Shown in pieces: positions 42,599-51,700 of a stretch of DNA of 64,000 nucleotides. Position 1 is the first letter of the stretch. Every line of letters begins with the position of its first letter. The position numbers and the translations under genes are program-made. Source of the stretch: SIG480 sp045539475. GTDB taxonomy: Bacteria; Bacillota; Clostridia; Oscillospirales; JAAYXM01. A model generated the notes under the pieces. The model made no database searches. It was not told where the DNA came from and saw nothing but the letters and a program-made list of their open reading frames with translations. The DNA is taken from assembly GCA_045539475.1 (NCBI GenBank), contig JAZQFJ010000010.1, positions 62,001 through 126,000 of the forward strand, in the 5' to 3' direction.

Positions 42599-44377
42599 AT
42601 GGACATCAAAAAACTTGCTGAGAAGGTTCTTGGCATTAAATTAAACTTTAAAATCAACGAAATCCGGTGCAACGGCGTTTATGTGGATTACAGCCAAAAC
42701 GCTGCTACAGTCGGCGGATGCAGTAAAACCGCCCTTGCACGCGCATATATGCTTCTCGCTAAAGGAATTTCCGAAGGAAAAAGCGCGTTTAAAATATCTC
42801 AAGAGGCATCTTTTGATACTTGCGGTGTAATGCTTGATATGTCTTTCGGAAGCGTTATGAAGGTTGAATCTGTTAAAAAATATCTTGAATATATGGCTCT
42901 TCACGGAATGAACATGGTTATGCTCTATACCGAAGACACTTATGAAGTAGAAGGATATCCGTACTTCGGATATCAACGCGGAAGATATTCGGTTTCCGAG
43001 CTTCGCGAAATTGACGATTATGCAGCAGAACTCGGAATAGAAGTTATTCCGTGTATCCAGACTTTGGGCCATCTTTCAAAGTTTCTCCGCTACGGCGTCA
43101 ACAATCGCATAAAAGAAAACGACGCAGTTCTTCTTCCCGGTGAAGAAGAAACATATAACCTGATTTCCGAATGCATCAAAACATGCAGGAGTGCTTTCCG
43201 CTCAAAACGTATACATATTGGTTGTGATGAAACTTACGGACTCGGTATGGGAAAAACTTATGCACGTGACGGTTCCCGCAACAAGCTTGAAACGTTTAAA
43301 ATGTTCAACGATCATCTGAGCCGTGTTGTTGATATCTGTGAAGAGTATAATTTCCGCCCGATGATGTGGAGTGATATGTATTTCTCGCTGTTCGCTCCCG
43401 GAAGATCAGAAGATTACGGACTTGAAATAGAAGTTCCGCAACACGCAATTGATGCTGTTCCCGATGTTGATTTAGTTTTTTGGGATTATTATCATGACTA
43501 TAACAAATTCTACTCTGTCAACCTTGAAAAACATATGAAATTCGACAAACACATCCTTTTTGCAGGCGGTATCTGGACATGGAATGGCTTTGTTCCGAAT
43601 TTCAGATATACTTATGATACGGTAAAACCTGCGCTTGAAGAGTGCCTTAATTTCGGAGTTCGCGAGATTTTCGGAACAAGCTGGGCGTATGGTGATATTA
43701 ACCATCATCAGGCACTCCCCTGTCTTGCAATGTATTCGGAATACTGCTGGAGAGGCAAAGAGTGCACCAAAGACGATGTTCACTCTGTTTCTGAATTTGT
43801 TACGAAAGTTCCATTTGGACTGTTGGAAGCTATAAGTGATTTCTTCTGCGGTCTTGAAGGTGATTTTAACTGGGGCAAACTTATTTTGTGGAGCGATCCT
43901 TTAATTAATCTTCTCTGCTATGACATTGATATAAAAAAGGCAGACGGAATTTATAAAAACGCGCTCAAGAATTTTGAAAACTACAAGGACGTAAAAGATA
44001 TCGAATACTACCAAGCTCTTTTTACAGCTCTTGTTGACAAATGTATGATTCACCTTAATCTTCGCGAAAAGTATAAGGCAAATGACCGTGAATGGTTGCG
44101 CAATTTTGCAAATGATACCATTCCTCAGTTTGCATCAGATTTTGAAAGGCTTTACAATCTCCACGAAGAATTATGGCATCGCGACCTTAAAACCAACGGT
44201 TTTGAAAAGCTTGCTGTCCGCTATGCCGGAGCTATTGAGCGCATATGCTATACCGGAAAGGTGATAAACCGTTATCTCGACGGCGAAACGGATGTTATTG
44301 AAGCCTTAGAAGAAGAGCTCATACGCGGAGAGAAGCAGAAATATCTACAGCCCGATCGGGTTATGTACACTTATTGA
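42599..44377 (+). CDS. Glycoside hydrolase family 20 beta-N-acetylhexosaminidase
   Basis: A 592-residue exo-hexosaminidase that releases terminal GlcNAc or GalNAc by substrate-assisted catalysis. The catalytic Asp-Glu pair is in HIGCDETYGLG; the barrel has further typical stretches (DMSFGSVM, IQTLGHLSKFLRYG and GGIWTWNGF). There is no signal peptide, so it acts on imported oligosaccharides, like the intracellular GH20C type. AAGGAGG precedes the ATG. It is divergent from the sugar-phosphate isomerase operon. Confidence 0.9.
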   Translation: MDIKKLAEKVLGIKLNFKINEIRCNGVYVDYSQNAATVGGCSKTALARAYMLLAKGISEGKSAFKISQEASFDTCGVMLDMSFGSVMKVESVKKYLEYMALHGMNMVMLYTEDTYEVEGYPYFGYQRGRYSVSELREIDDYAAELGIEVIPCIQTLGHLSKFLRYGVNNRIKENDAVLLPGEEETYNLISECIKTCRSAFRSKRIHIGCDETYGLGMGKTYARDGSRNKLETFKMFNDHLSRVVDICEEYNFRPMMWSDMYFSLFAPGRSEDYGLEIEVPQHAIDAVPDVDLVFWDYYHDYNKFYSVNLEKHMKFDKHILFAGGIWTWNGFVPNFRYTYDTVKPALEECLNFGVREIFGTSWAYGDINHHQALPCLAMYSEYCWRGKECTKDDVHSVSEFVTKVPFGLLEAISDFFCGLEGDFNWGKLILWSDPLINLLCYDIDIKKADGIYKNALKNFENYKDVKDIEYYQALFTALVDKCMIHLNLREKYKANDREWLRNFANDTIPQFASDFERLYNLHEELWHRDLKTNGFEKLAVRYAGAIERICYTGKVINRYLDGETDVIEALEEELIRGEKQKYLQPDRVMYTY

Positions 44378-44431
44378 TAGAATTTTTTAGGAATCACAAA
44401 ACGTTCCCCGCAAACATACGCAAACAAACAT

Positions 44432-44476
44432 AAATAACAATAACCTATCCGCAGTATGGATAGGTTATTGTTATTT
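44432..44476. terminator. Bidirectional terminator between GH20 and spoIVA
   Basis: A perfect 19-bp stem (core ATAACCTATCC / GGATAGGTTAT) with a 7-nt loop. Its right end reaches into the spoIVA stop codon (44475-44477). Flanks are moderately T-rich in both directions. Confidence 0.85.
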
Positions 44477-45947
44477 ATATGATAATGCAAATCAGACCTG
44501 AGCAGGTTTCGTTTGTTATCCGTTCAACCGCTTCCTTAAGCTTCATTCTCGCATCGTGAGGCATTTTTGAAAGCTTATTATGAAGACCTTCGTTTACGAG
44601 GTCATGCAAGGATTTACCAAAAATATTGGATTCCCATATCTTTTCAGGGGTATCCTCGAATTCACGCAGCATACAAACAACCAGTTCCTCTGACTGTTTT
44701 TCACTTCCGACAATCGGAGCAACCTCTGTTGTTATATCAGCTCTCAGCATATGAATGGACGGAGCGCTGGCACGCAGGCGCACTCCGTATTGACCGCCTT
44801 GCTTAACTATTTCAGGTTGCTCGAGCGTAAGCTCATCAATCTCGGGCATAACAATTCCATATCCGGTCTCTCTCACCTGCGCCAAAGCATCTGCAACACG
44901 CTTATACTCGTCATTTACTTCAGAAAGCCCGGAAAGCAACGGCAAAAGGTCTCCGTCATCATTGATTTCAAAGCCCGTCTGCTTGCTTAAAATTTCGTAA
45001 AATAATCCACGTGGCAGCTCACATTTAGCTTCCGCAACGCCCGTTCCCAAATTAATTGAAGTAACAAATGCATCTGTTACAAGCGTACATTCCTTCATTA
45101 CATCCACGCAACTACTTATATCCCGAATTTTATTTATCTTCTTAGCTCCGCAAAGCACGCAATTATACAGTTCACTTTTTATTTCATGACCATAAGGAAG
45201 TGTATCAAACCATGGCGGCATAAATAAATTCAGCTCAGAAACCGGAAATTCGTACAATACTCCTTTGATTATATCGCGTATTTCAGGCTCGTTGGCATTC
45301 ATGCAATTCATCGCGATACAGGTTACATTATATCTTTCAGTAATATCGGCACACACAGCTTTCGCTGCATCTCCACTCGGATTAGTCGAGTTTACAAGTA
45401 CAATAAAAGGCTTGCCGATTTCAATCAATTCTTCTATAACTCGTCTTTCGGCATCAACATAATCACCGCGCTCTATTTCGCCAATTGTTCCGTCTGTTGT
45501 AATTACTAATCCTATTGTAGAATGCTCGGCTATAACTTTTCTCGTTCCGATTTCCGCCGCCTCGGTCATTGGTATTTCTTGCTCTGACCAAGGCGTCATA
45601 ACCATTCTCGGAGTCTCACCTTCCATAACTCCGATAGCACCATCAACCATATATCCCACGCAATCTATCATACGGACATTAAGCACGGAATTACCGTCAA
45701 GAGATATGCTTACAGCCTCTTCGGGAACAAATTTAGGCTCCGCCGTCATAATCGTTCTGCCCGAGCCGCTCTGCGGCAGCTCATCACGAGCGCGTTCCTT
45801 ACTGTAAACGTTATCAATATTCGGAATTACCAAAGTTTCCATAAACCGCTTTATAAATGTTGATTTACCTGTACGTACCGGTCCCACAACACCTATGTAG
45901 ATATCTCCTTGCGTCCTTTGTGATATATCCTGATATATATTTTCCAC
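44475..45947 (-). CDS. spoIVA: Stage IV sporulation protein A
   Basis: SpoIVA is the ATP-hydrolysing protein that polymerises on the forespore surface as the base of the spore coat, anchored by SpoVM. The N-terminus GDIYIGVVGPVRTGKSTF (Walker A), DELPQSGSGRTIMT and EPKFVPEEAV closely match the Bacillus protein; length 490 versus 492. Translation starts at GTG with GGGAGG eight bases upstream. A sigma-E-like promoter is present. It marks the organism as a spore former. Confidence 0.97.
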   Translation of the reverse strand: MENIYQDISQRTQGDIYIGVVGPVRTGKSTFIKRFMETLVIPNIDNVYSKERARDELPQSGSGRTIMTAEPKFVPEEAVSISLDGNSVLNVRMIDCVGYMVDGAIGVMEGETPRMVMTPWSEQEIPMTEAAEIGTRKVIAEHSTIGLVITTDGTIGEIERGDYVDAERRVIEELIEIGKPFIVLVNSTNPSGDAAKAVCADITERYNVTCIAMNCMNANEPEIRDIIKGVLYEFPVSELNLFMPPWFDTLPYGHEIKSELYNCVLCGAKKINKIRDISSCVDVMKECTLVTDAFVTSINLGTGVAEAKCELPRGLFYEILSKQTGFEINDDGDLLPLLSGLSEVNDEYKRVADALAQVRETGYGIVMPEIDELTLEQPEIVKQGGQYGVRLRASAPSIHMLRADITTEVAPIVGSEKQSEELVVCMLREFEDTPEKIWESNIFGKSLHDLVNEGLHNKLSKMPHDARMKLKEAVERITNETCSGLICIII

Positions 45948-45981
45948 AAGACATTCCTCCCATTTTCATTAAGCTATAATA

Positions 45982-46008
45982 ACTATATGGAAGAAAAGCG
46001 GATATTAT
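45982..46008 (-). promoter_or_regulatory. Candidate sigma-E promoter of spoIVA
   Basis: On the - strand: ATA (46008-46006), 16-bp spacer, CATATAGT (45989-45982), matching the sigma-E pattern ATA-N16-CATAnAnT. Sigma-E control is what is known for spoIVA in Bacillus. It lies directly downstream of the terminator of the preceding gene. Confidence 0.6.
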
Positions 46009-46012
46009 GACA

Positions 46013-46039
46013 AAAGAGACCTGAAAACCAGGTCTCTTT
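46013..46039 (-). terminator. Terminator of the solute-binding-protein operon
   Basis: Perfect 11-bp stem (AAAGAGACCTG / CAGGTCTCTTT) with a 5-nt loop, followed on the - strand by a short T run. It lies 6 bases after the stop codon of the lipoprotein gene. Confidence 0.85.
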
Positions 46040-46045
46040 CCGGAA

Positions 46046-47596
46046 TTATTTTACTCTGTTGTATGCAGATTCGTAAGCAGCAAGAACTTCTGCTACACCC
46101 ATTTCTTCAAGAGTTGCTTTGAACTCATCAAACTTTGAAAGCGGCTCGTGACCGAGCATAAATTTTATAAACATTTCATCTGTATATGTCAGCAATGCGG
46201 TTCTGTACATATCCATAACTGCCTGTTCATCGTCGTTAAAATCAAGCCATTCAGTAACCGGATAATACGGAAGCGCATATCCTTTTACTATGTCCTCGCT
46301 TTCAAGAGTTGCTTCAGACTGCATTGCCTCCGCGGCAAGAGGATCAAGACGGCAGAATGTTCCGTAAAGCTGGAAACCATACATAGTGTTCGGCATAGTT
46401 CCGTTCTCATCTGTTATAAACTTTTTCTTACCGTCTACCACCTCGTATGTTTCGCCTTCTTTTCCCCACGAAACAAGCTCCATAGCCTCATCGGTATACA
46501 TCCAGTCAAGGAATTTTGCTGCATTTGCTATTCCTTTCTCTCTTCCGGAATCAGGAATAGATAAGCCTATCATTTCGATATCTCCGCGTTCAATCATATG
46601 AACACCCTTTTCAGAATTTGCAACAGGCGGAACAAAAGCCTGAATCTTAAACTCAGGGTTATTTCCATGCGCAAGCTGATTGTAATTATCTATTCGAAGT
46701 TGGAGATGTGGGATGATGAATGTCTTTCCGGTAAGAACAAGCTCATCAAAAGTATTGCTGTTCATTGAATCACAGTCTGCCGGCATAAGTTTTTCTTCTA
46801 TCATCTTCTTGTAGAATGTAAGCATTTCAACAGCTGTATCCTGCATTGCGCCCCAGTACCATTTTCCATCGTCATGGTCATAGTAAGCAGTGTATTCCCA
46901 CCATTTATCGAAAGATGAACCGGGAAGTTCAAACAGATAAGGCTTGCTGCGCGTAGAGAACGGATAAGAATCAGGATATAGCTCTTTTAATTTTTTTGAT
47001 ACTTCATAAATCTCATCAAATGTTTCAGGCGCCTTCAAATTGTGTTTTTCAAAGACATCCTGACGGTAAAGCCATGCACGCATACGTGTTTTGCCTTCGC
47101 GGCCTGTTCCGGGAGTGTAATATATTTTTCCGTCTGCACGCTTTCTCGGTGCCACTGCAACTGCATATTCTTCTTCCGAGAGGGAGTTTTTCCATGCATT
47201 GTAATTCGGCATATAAGCCTCTAAATCTTCAAAAGCGACAAGCCCGTCTTTTGCATATTTAGCATGTGCAGCAAGTGTTCCAAATGCGATCAAATCCGGA
47301 AGTTCATCTCGAGCCGCAAACATAAGCGGGAATTTTGTGTTTGCATCGGATGCCGGAATCGGAGTGATATCAAGAGTCGCTCCTGATCCCTCCTGCATAT
47401 ACTCCCAGATTTTCCAATCCTCACGGACAGGCCAAGTTGCTGATGATGTAACAAGGAACTCAATTACATCGTCTTTTGTAAGAGGTTCGTTTGCGCCTTC
47501 ACCGGAAAGCACGGTTTTTCCGCCGTTACCACCGCACGCACAAAGCGCAAGAGTCATAACCAAGGCAAGAAGCAAAGCACTAATACGTTTTTTCAT
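46046..47596 (-). CDS. Extracellular solute-binding lipoprotein (ABC transporter, carbohydrate type)
   Basis: A 516-residue lipoprotein: Lys-Lys-Arg start, hydrophobic stretch and the lipobox LCAC, with the lipidated Cys at about residue 21. The rest resembles family 1 extracellular solute-binding proteins of the long LplA/LipO type, which bind oligosaccharides; aromatic residues are plentiful. It ends the operon of the giant surface lyase. No permease or ATPase genes are in the window, so its transporter is elsewhere. ATG 47596 is preferred over the TTG nine bases upstream. Confidence 0.88.
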   Translation of the reverse strand: MKKRISALLLALVMTLALCACGGNGGKTVLSGEGANEPLTKDDVIEFLVTSSATWPVREDWKIWEYMQEGSGATLDITPIPASDANTKFPLMFAARDELPDLIAFGTLAAHAKYAKDGLVAFEDLEAYMPNYNAWKNSLSEEEYAVAVAPRKRADGKIYYTPGTGREGKTRMRAWLYRQDVFEKHNLKAPETFDEIYEVSKKLKELYPDSYPFSTRSKPYLFELPGSSFDKWWEYTAYYDHDDGKWYWGAMQDTAVEMLTFYKKMIEEKLMPADCDSMNSNTFDELVLTGKTFIIPHLQLRIDNYNQLAHGNNPEFKIQAFVPPVANSEKGVHMIERGDIEMIGLSIPDSGREKGIANAAKFLDWMYTDEAMELVSWGKEGETYEVVDGKKKFITDENGTMPNTMYGFQLYGTFCRLDPLAAEAMQSEATLESEDIVKGYALPYYPVTEWLDFNDDEQAVMDMYRTALLTYTDEMFIKFMLGHEPLSKFDEFKATLEEMGVAEVLAAYESAYNRVK

Positions 47597-47612
47597 AATC
47601 TTCAATCTCCTT

Positions 47613-48707
47613 TTAAATATTTACATTAACATAATAAATTCCGTCTTTTCCGTTTGTATCAAGCTTTATGGAATTATCCTCAAAGCAAATGCGGCAATTC
47701 TTATTTTCTTTGCAATTTACGCAGATATCAAACGGAAGTTTGTTGAGCCACAAAAGAGGAAGTGCATCATCATAGCCGTAACTGCTGCCGTTATTCCTTA
47801 TGTCAGTGACCAAAACGATGCCGTCAGAGGTAGTAATGTCCGCCGTCATTCTATCCGATCCCAAAATGTTTTCAAAACTTGCTTTCCCATCTTTAACATT
47901 TACCGCAAACTGGATATCTGTTCTTGTGTATGGAAGACAAGGACGCGCTAATTGAAATCCCTGAACGCCACGGTCTGTTAACCAACAGTAATCGGAATAT
48001 TTCCTTAAAATTGCCACATGAACTTGCACGTCATTCTGTCTTGCATACTCTATTGCATCAATAGAAGCTTCCCAGAATTCTTTCGTTTTTTCATGATCGC
48101 AGAAAAACAGGTTTACAATCCCGTGTTTGAACGGAATAACCCCGTCAACCATTTCCTTTGTGAGAACAACGCCCTTTTCAAAAACATTGGACAGCGGAAT
48201 TTCATCGGTATATTTGCTTGCTTCTTGAAGAGTTTCCAACGTGAACGAATTGATTACACAATGGTTTTCCATATTATATTTTCTGACGATTCTGAATGTT
48301 TCAGCCACGAGTTCTTTTATCTTGTTGTCACGGAGTGTTATATAGACAATCTTGCCATATTCTTTACAGATACGCACAAAAGTTTCAAAATCGCACACCT
48401 TTGCATAATGCCTCATTGCCTCGTATTCCGCGCTGTATTCAAGCCCCATTACATAATCATAGGTAAGATCAAGAAACGGCAGACAGTTGTCTTTATCAAA
48501 CTTACCGATGCGTCCGTTTTCATCAAGTGTAATCCCTGCATCGTGGCACATCACAAGCTTATTATCCTTTGTGATTCGCACATCACCTTTAATTGAGTTG
48601 AAACCAAGATGCGAGGCAAGTTGATAGTGTTCTGCTGTATTAATGGGTGCAAGACCTATCTGGGAATATGCTGTTTTCATAATCTCTGCATTAAAATCAA
48701 ATTTCAT
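47613..48707 (-). CDS. Glycerophosphodiester phosphodiesterase-like protein with degenerate active site
   Basis: A 364-residue protein; residues about 10-255 follow the GDPD TIM-barrel pattern (DVRITKDNKLVMCHD). The first His of the usual HRG is replaced (QIG), ENT is INT, the Glu of the ExD pair is Lys and the metal-binding Glu in the YIExK strand is Thr; only Asp of ExD and the second His remain. Hydrolysis of glycerophosphodiesters is therefore doubtful. A C-terminal beta-rich region of about 100 residues follows. There is no signal peptide. It lies between the giant lyase and the lipoprotein gene. Confidence 0.7.
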   Translation of the reverse strand: MKFDFNAEIMKTAYSQIGLAPINTAEHYQLASHLGFNSIKGDVRITKDNKLVMCHDAGITLDENGRIGKFDKDNCLPFLDLTYDYVMGLEYSAEYEAMRHYAKVCDFETFVRICKEYGKIVYITLRDNKIKELVAETFRIVRKYNMENHCVINSFTLETLQEASKYTDEIPLSNVFEKGVVLTKEMVDGVIPFKHGIVNLFFCDHEKTKEFWEASIDAIEYARQNDVQVHVAILRKYSDYCWLTDRGVQGFQLARPCLPYTRTDIQFAVNVKDGKASFENILGSDRMTADITTSDGIVLVTDIRNNGSSYGYDDALPLLWLNKLPFDICVNCKENKNCRICFEDNSIKLDTNGKDGIYYVNVNI

Positions 48708-48725
48708 GTTTTTTCTCCATTTCTT

Positions 48726-51700
48726 TTATTGCACATAATCAAGTATATGCTTTATCAGCACTGCCACTTCAGCTCTTGTTGTGTAGTCAAGCGGTGCAAT
48801 GTTTTCGTTCTTTCCATTGACAAGACCTGCACCGATTAGTGCAGAAACAGCTTCTTTTGCATAATCTGCAACGGCTGCGTAGTCCTCATAATTCGGCTCG
48901 TCGAAATCGCCGAGCCCTACATTTAGGTTACTCAACGCTCTATACACAATTACCATCATATCCTGGCGGGTTATTTTGCTTTTGGGAGCAAACTTATTAT
49001 CACCTATGCCTCCGACAATGCCGGTATTGCGCGCTATTGCAAGCTCGTGTGCGAAGTAGTCAGATGCCGAGACATCTGCAAAATTCTCGGTGTTATCAGA
49101 AGTGAGCTTGAATGCACGAACAAGAAGCGATGCAAAGTCTGCACGGGTAATGTTGTTTGCCGGGGAGAACGTACTTGCGGTCGTGCCCTTAATTATTCCA
49201 TCTGCCGCAAGCACGTTTATCGCATCAGCCGCCCAAGAGTGATTAGAAAGGTCTGTGAAACGGATATCATCCGTTTCACCCGACGCGTCGGGTGCGGTTT
49301 CATCGGTTTTATTCCCATCTTGCAGGATGTCGGATATGTCATCACCTACAGGGGCATCAGTACCCGTATCGGGTGCGGGTGCGGTACCACCTCCACCGCC
49401 GCCACCGCCGGCAGGCGTGTCTGTCACTTCAGTTGAAGGTTTATTTTCTGTCTGAGCGTTGTTTCCGGTTGTTTTACCGTAAACTGTAACCGTAAAGTGA
49501 GCTGTTGTTTCGCGTCCGTCACTGTCACGTGCAGTTATTGCAAAGTGGTTTTCTCCGATCTGTGAGTTATCCGGTCTCCACGTAACTTTTCCCGACACCG
49601 CGTCAACGCTTGCACCGCGCGGAAGCGTTGTGCCGATGTATGAAATCTTTGGTGTGTCCTCTTCAATCGGACTGGTTGCAGTTACATTTACCGTAATCGA
49701 GCTTTCGGCACTTGTTGTGAGAGTCGTGTTCATTGCATCGAATACAGGAGAACTGTTATCACTTGAAGTTAACGGAACACGCGCATTCTGCCCTACTTTT
49801 ATCATATAGATATAACCGGCTTCCGGAGTGTGTGGATCAATATACTGTCGTATCGGCGTTATTCTTCCGATATCCAGTCGGATATTAGCAGAGCCCGGAA
49901 TTCTTTCTGCGCCAACTATTTTAAACGAACCACTTCTTGTGAGGTTCCCATTATCAACAACTACAAGCCGTCCTGTGAGACTCTTTAACTCACCATCCGT
50001 TACGGCACCGTTTGTCGGAGCTATAACTATTTCGTTTTTCTCAAGATGGTCACGGGTAAAGCTTACAACAGTTGCTTCAACAGCCGGTTTTATATCCGTA
50101 ATCGGAGCTCCGATTATATCGCCGTCATGTACGTAGCTATAAGTGTTTTTTTCGTTATGCACCGTATAGACACCGATAAATCCACGGAACAAAAGCTTCT
50201 CACCGTTTTCGGATTGTGCTTCATAGGTGACAGTGTTATTCGTAGAGTAGAAAACATAATCAACGCGTCCGTTTGTGTGAGTTATTTTTACTGCACGTGC
50301 AGAGTCTCCGTTTTGCGGGATTCCGGCATCCGCAACAGATAATTCAAGCTCAGAAGCATCTGAAATGAAGCGATCGTTCCGATACGGCTCGAAAACCGTG
50401 GTGAACGTTGTGTCCAGACTTGTGCCTTTATTCTCAACAAGAACATATTTGAGCTTATCTATGTTCTTATTTTCAGCTTTCTGAGGTGGCACTCCGTCGC
50501 CAATTGCGACATTTACTTTTGCACCGTTCTTAACATTCGTTCTGTTAAGCATTGTTGCATACAAATGCAAGCCCTTTGAATCCTTAAGATATTTGTTGAA
50601 ATCTTTAATAACGAAATCAATTTCAAATTCATCTTCAGGAGATATTGCACGGTCAATATTCTTAATCCATGTTGTTCCGTTTGGTGCTCCTGTTCCGGTG
50701 CTGTCACCGTAAGGAATATCCGAACCCGCGTATGAACCTTTATATCCACCTTCATCAAGAGTGAAATCTCCCGGAGTGCTGTCTTGCGGATCAAGAAGAA
50801 GACCTTTTGTTCCTGCTATCGCATTAGATGTTGCATGCAGGCTGTAAACATGACTTTCTCCACCCAGAACGCGGAAGAAATCTACCATATATGAGTTTTC
50901 ATCATCCACATGAATCTGAACAACACTTCTGCGGTATTCGCTCACTTTATCGGGATAAACATATGGAGCAGATACATCCATAAGCGAAACTATTCCGTCA
51001 TCCGTAAAGTGCTTTACTTTACCGCGAACCTCACCATTTTCGGTCTGTTCTTTTCTGTTAACCCACACAGTGTTGTGCGAAAGAGTTGTATCAACCCACT
51101 GGACGCGGTTTACAGAGGAACCTGTCGCTTCAGGGTATCCAAGGTCAGGCATAAAGTTTAAACCAAACGCTGTCATACCGAGATTCAAGGTGTCCTGATG
51201 CGGGTGAGAACCGGAGCTTGTTCCGAAATACATCCATGTATCACGACGAGTATCCTTTGAGGAGGCATTTGCACTGTTTGTAAAATCCTTACCGTCACGA
51301 AGTATTGCGAAACCGAAATTCGTCATAATATCCGACTTCCATGTAAGTTCACCGTAAGTGTCGATAACCTCTTCCACTTCATCAGCAAGTCTTTCCGGAT
51401 CTTTCACTGTTATTTCGTAATGCAATCCCTCTGTTGTGTTTCCGTTAAGGAAATAAAGCATCTGAGCAAATAGCGGATCCTTAATATTCTTCCAGCCGCT
51501 TATCATTGCATTTTTATCAACCCAATACTGATTACTTACAGTAGAGTTTGTGTCACCAATTTCCGGAGAATAATGGGCAGAAATATTCACAATATTTGCA
51601 TAGTACATCTGAATGAATTTAGGGTTATCAAACAGATTTGCTTCGGTATATGCGTCATAATCCTCAAGCACTTCCTGCACCTCAACAAGTGCTCTGTGCC

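Noticed and set aside
42595..44377. GH20 as a secreted enzyme of the surface lyase locus
   Set aside because: The N-terminus has no signal peptide or lipobox, so it is most likely cytoplasmic.
49380..49420. The GC-rich Gly codon run as a possible frameshift or mis-assembly in the giant lyase
   Set aside because: The frame continues cleanly into three SLH domains, and Gly/Pro-rich linkers are normal before SLH modules.
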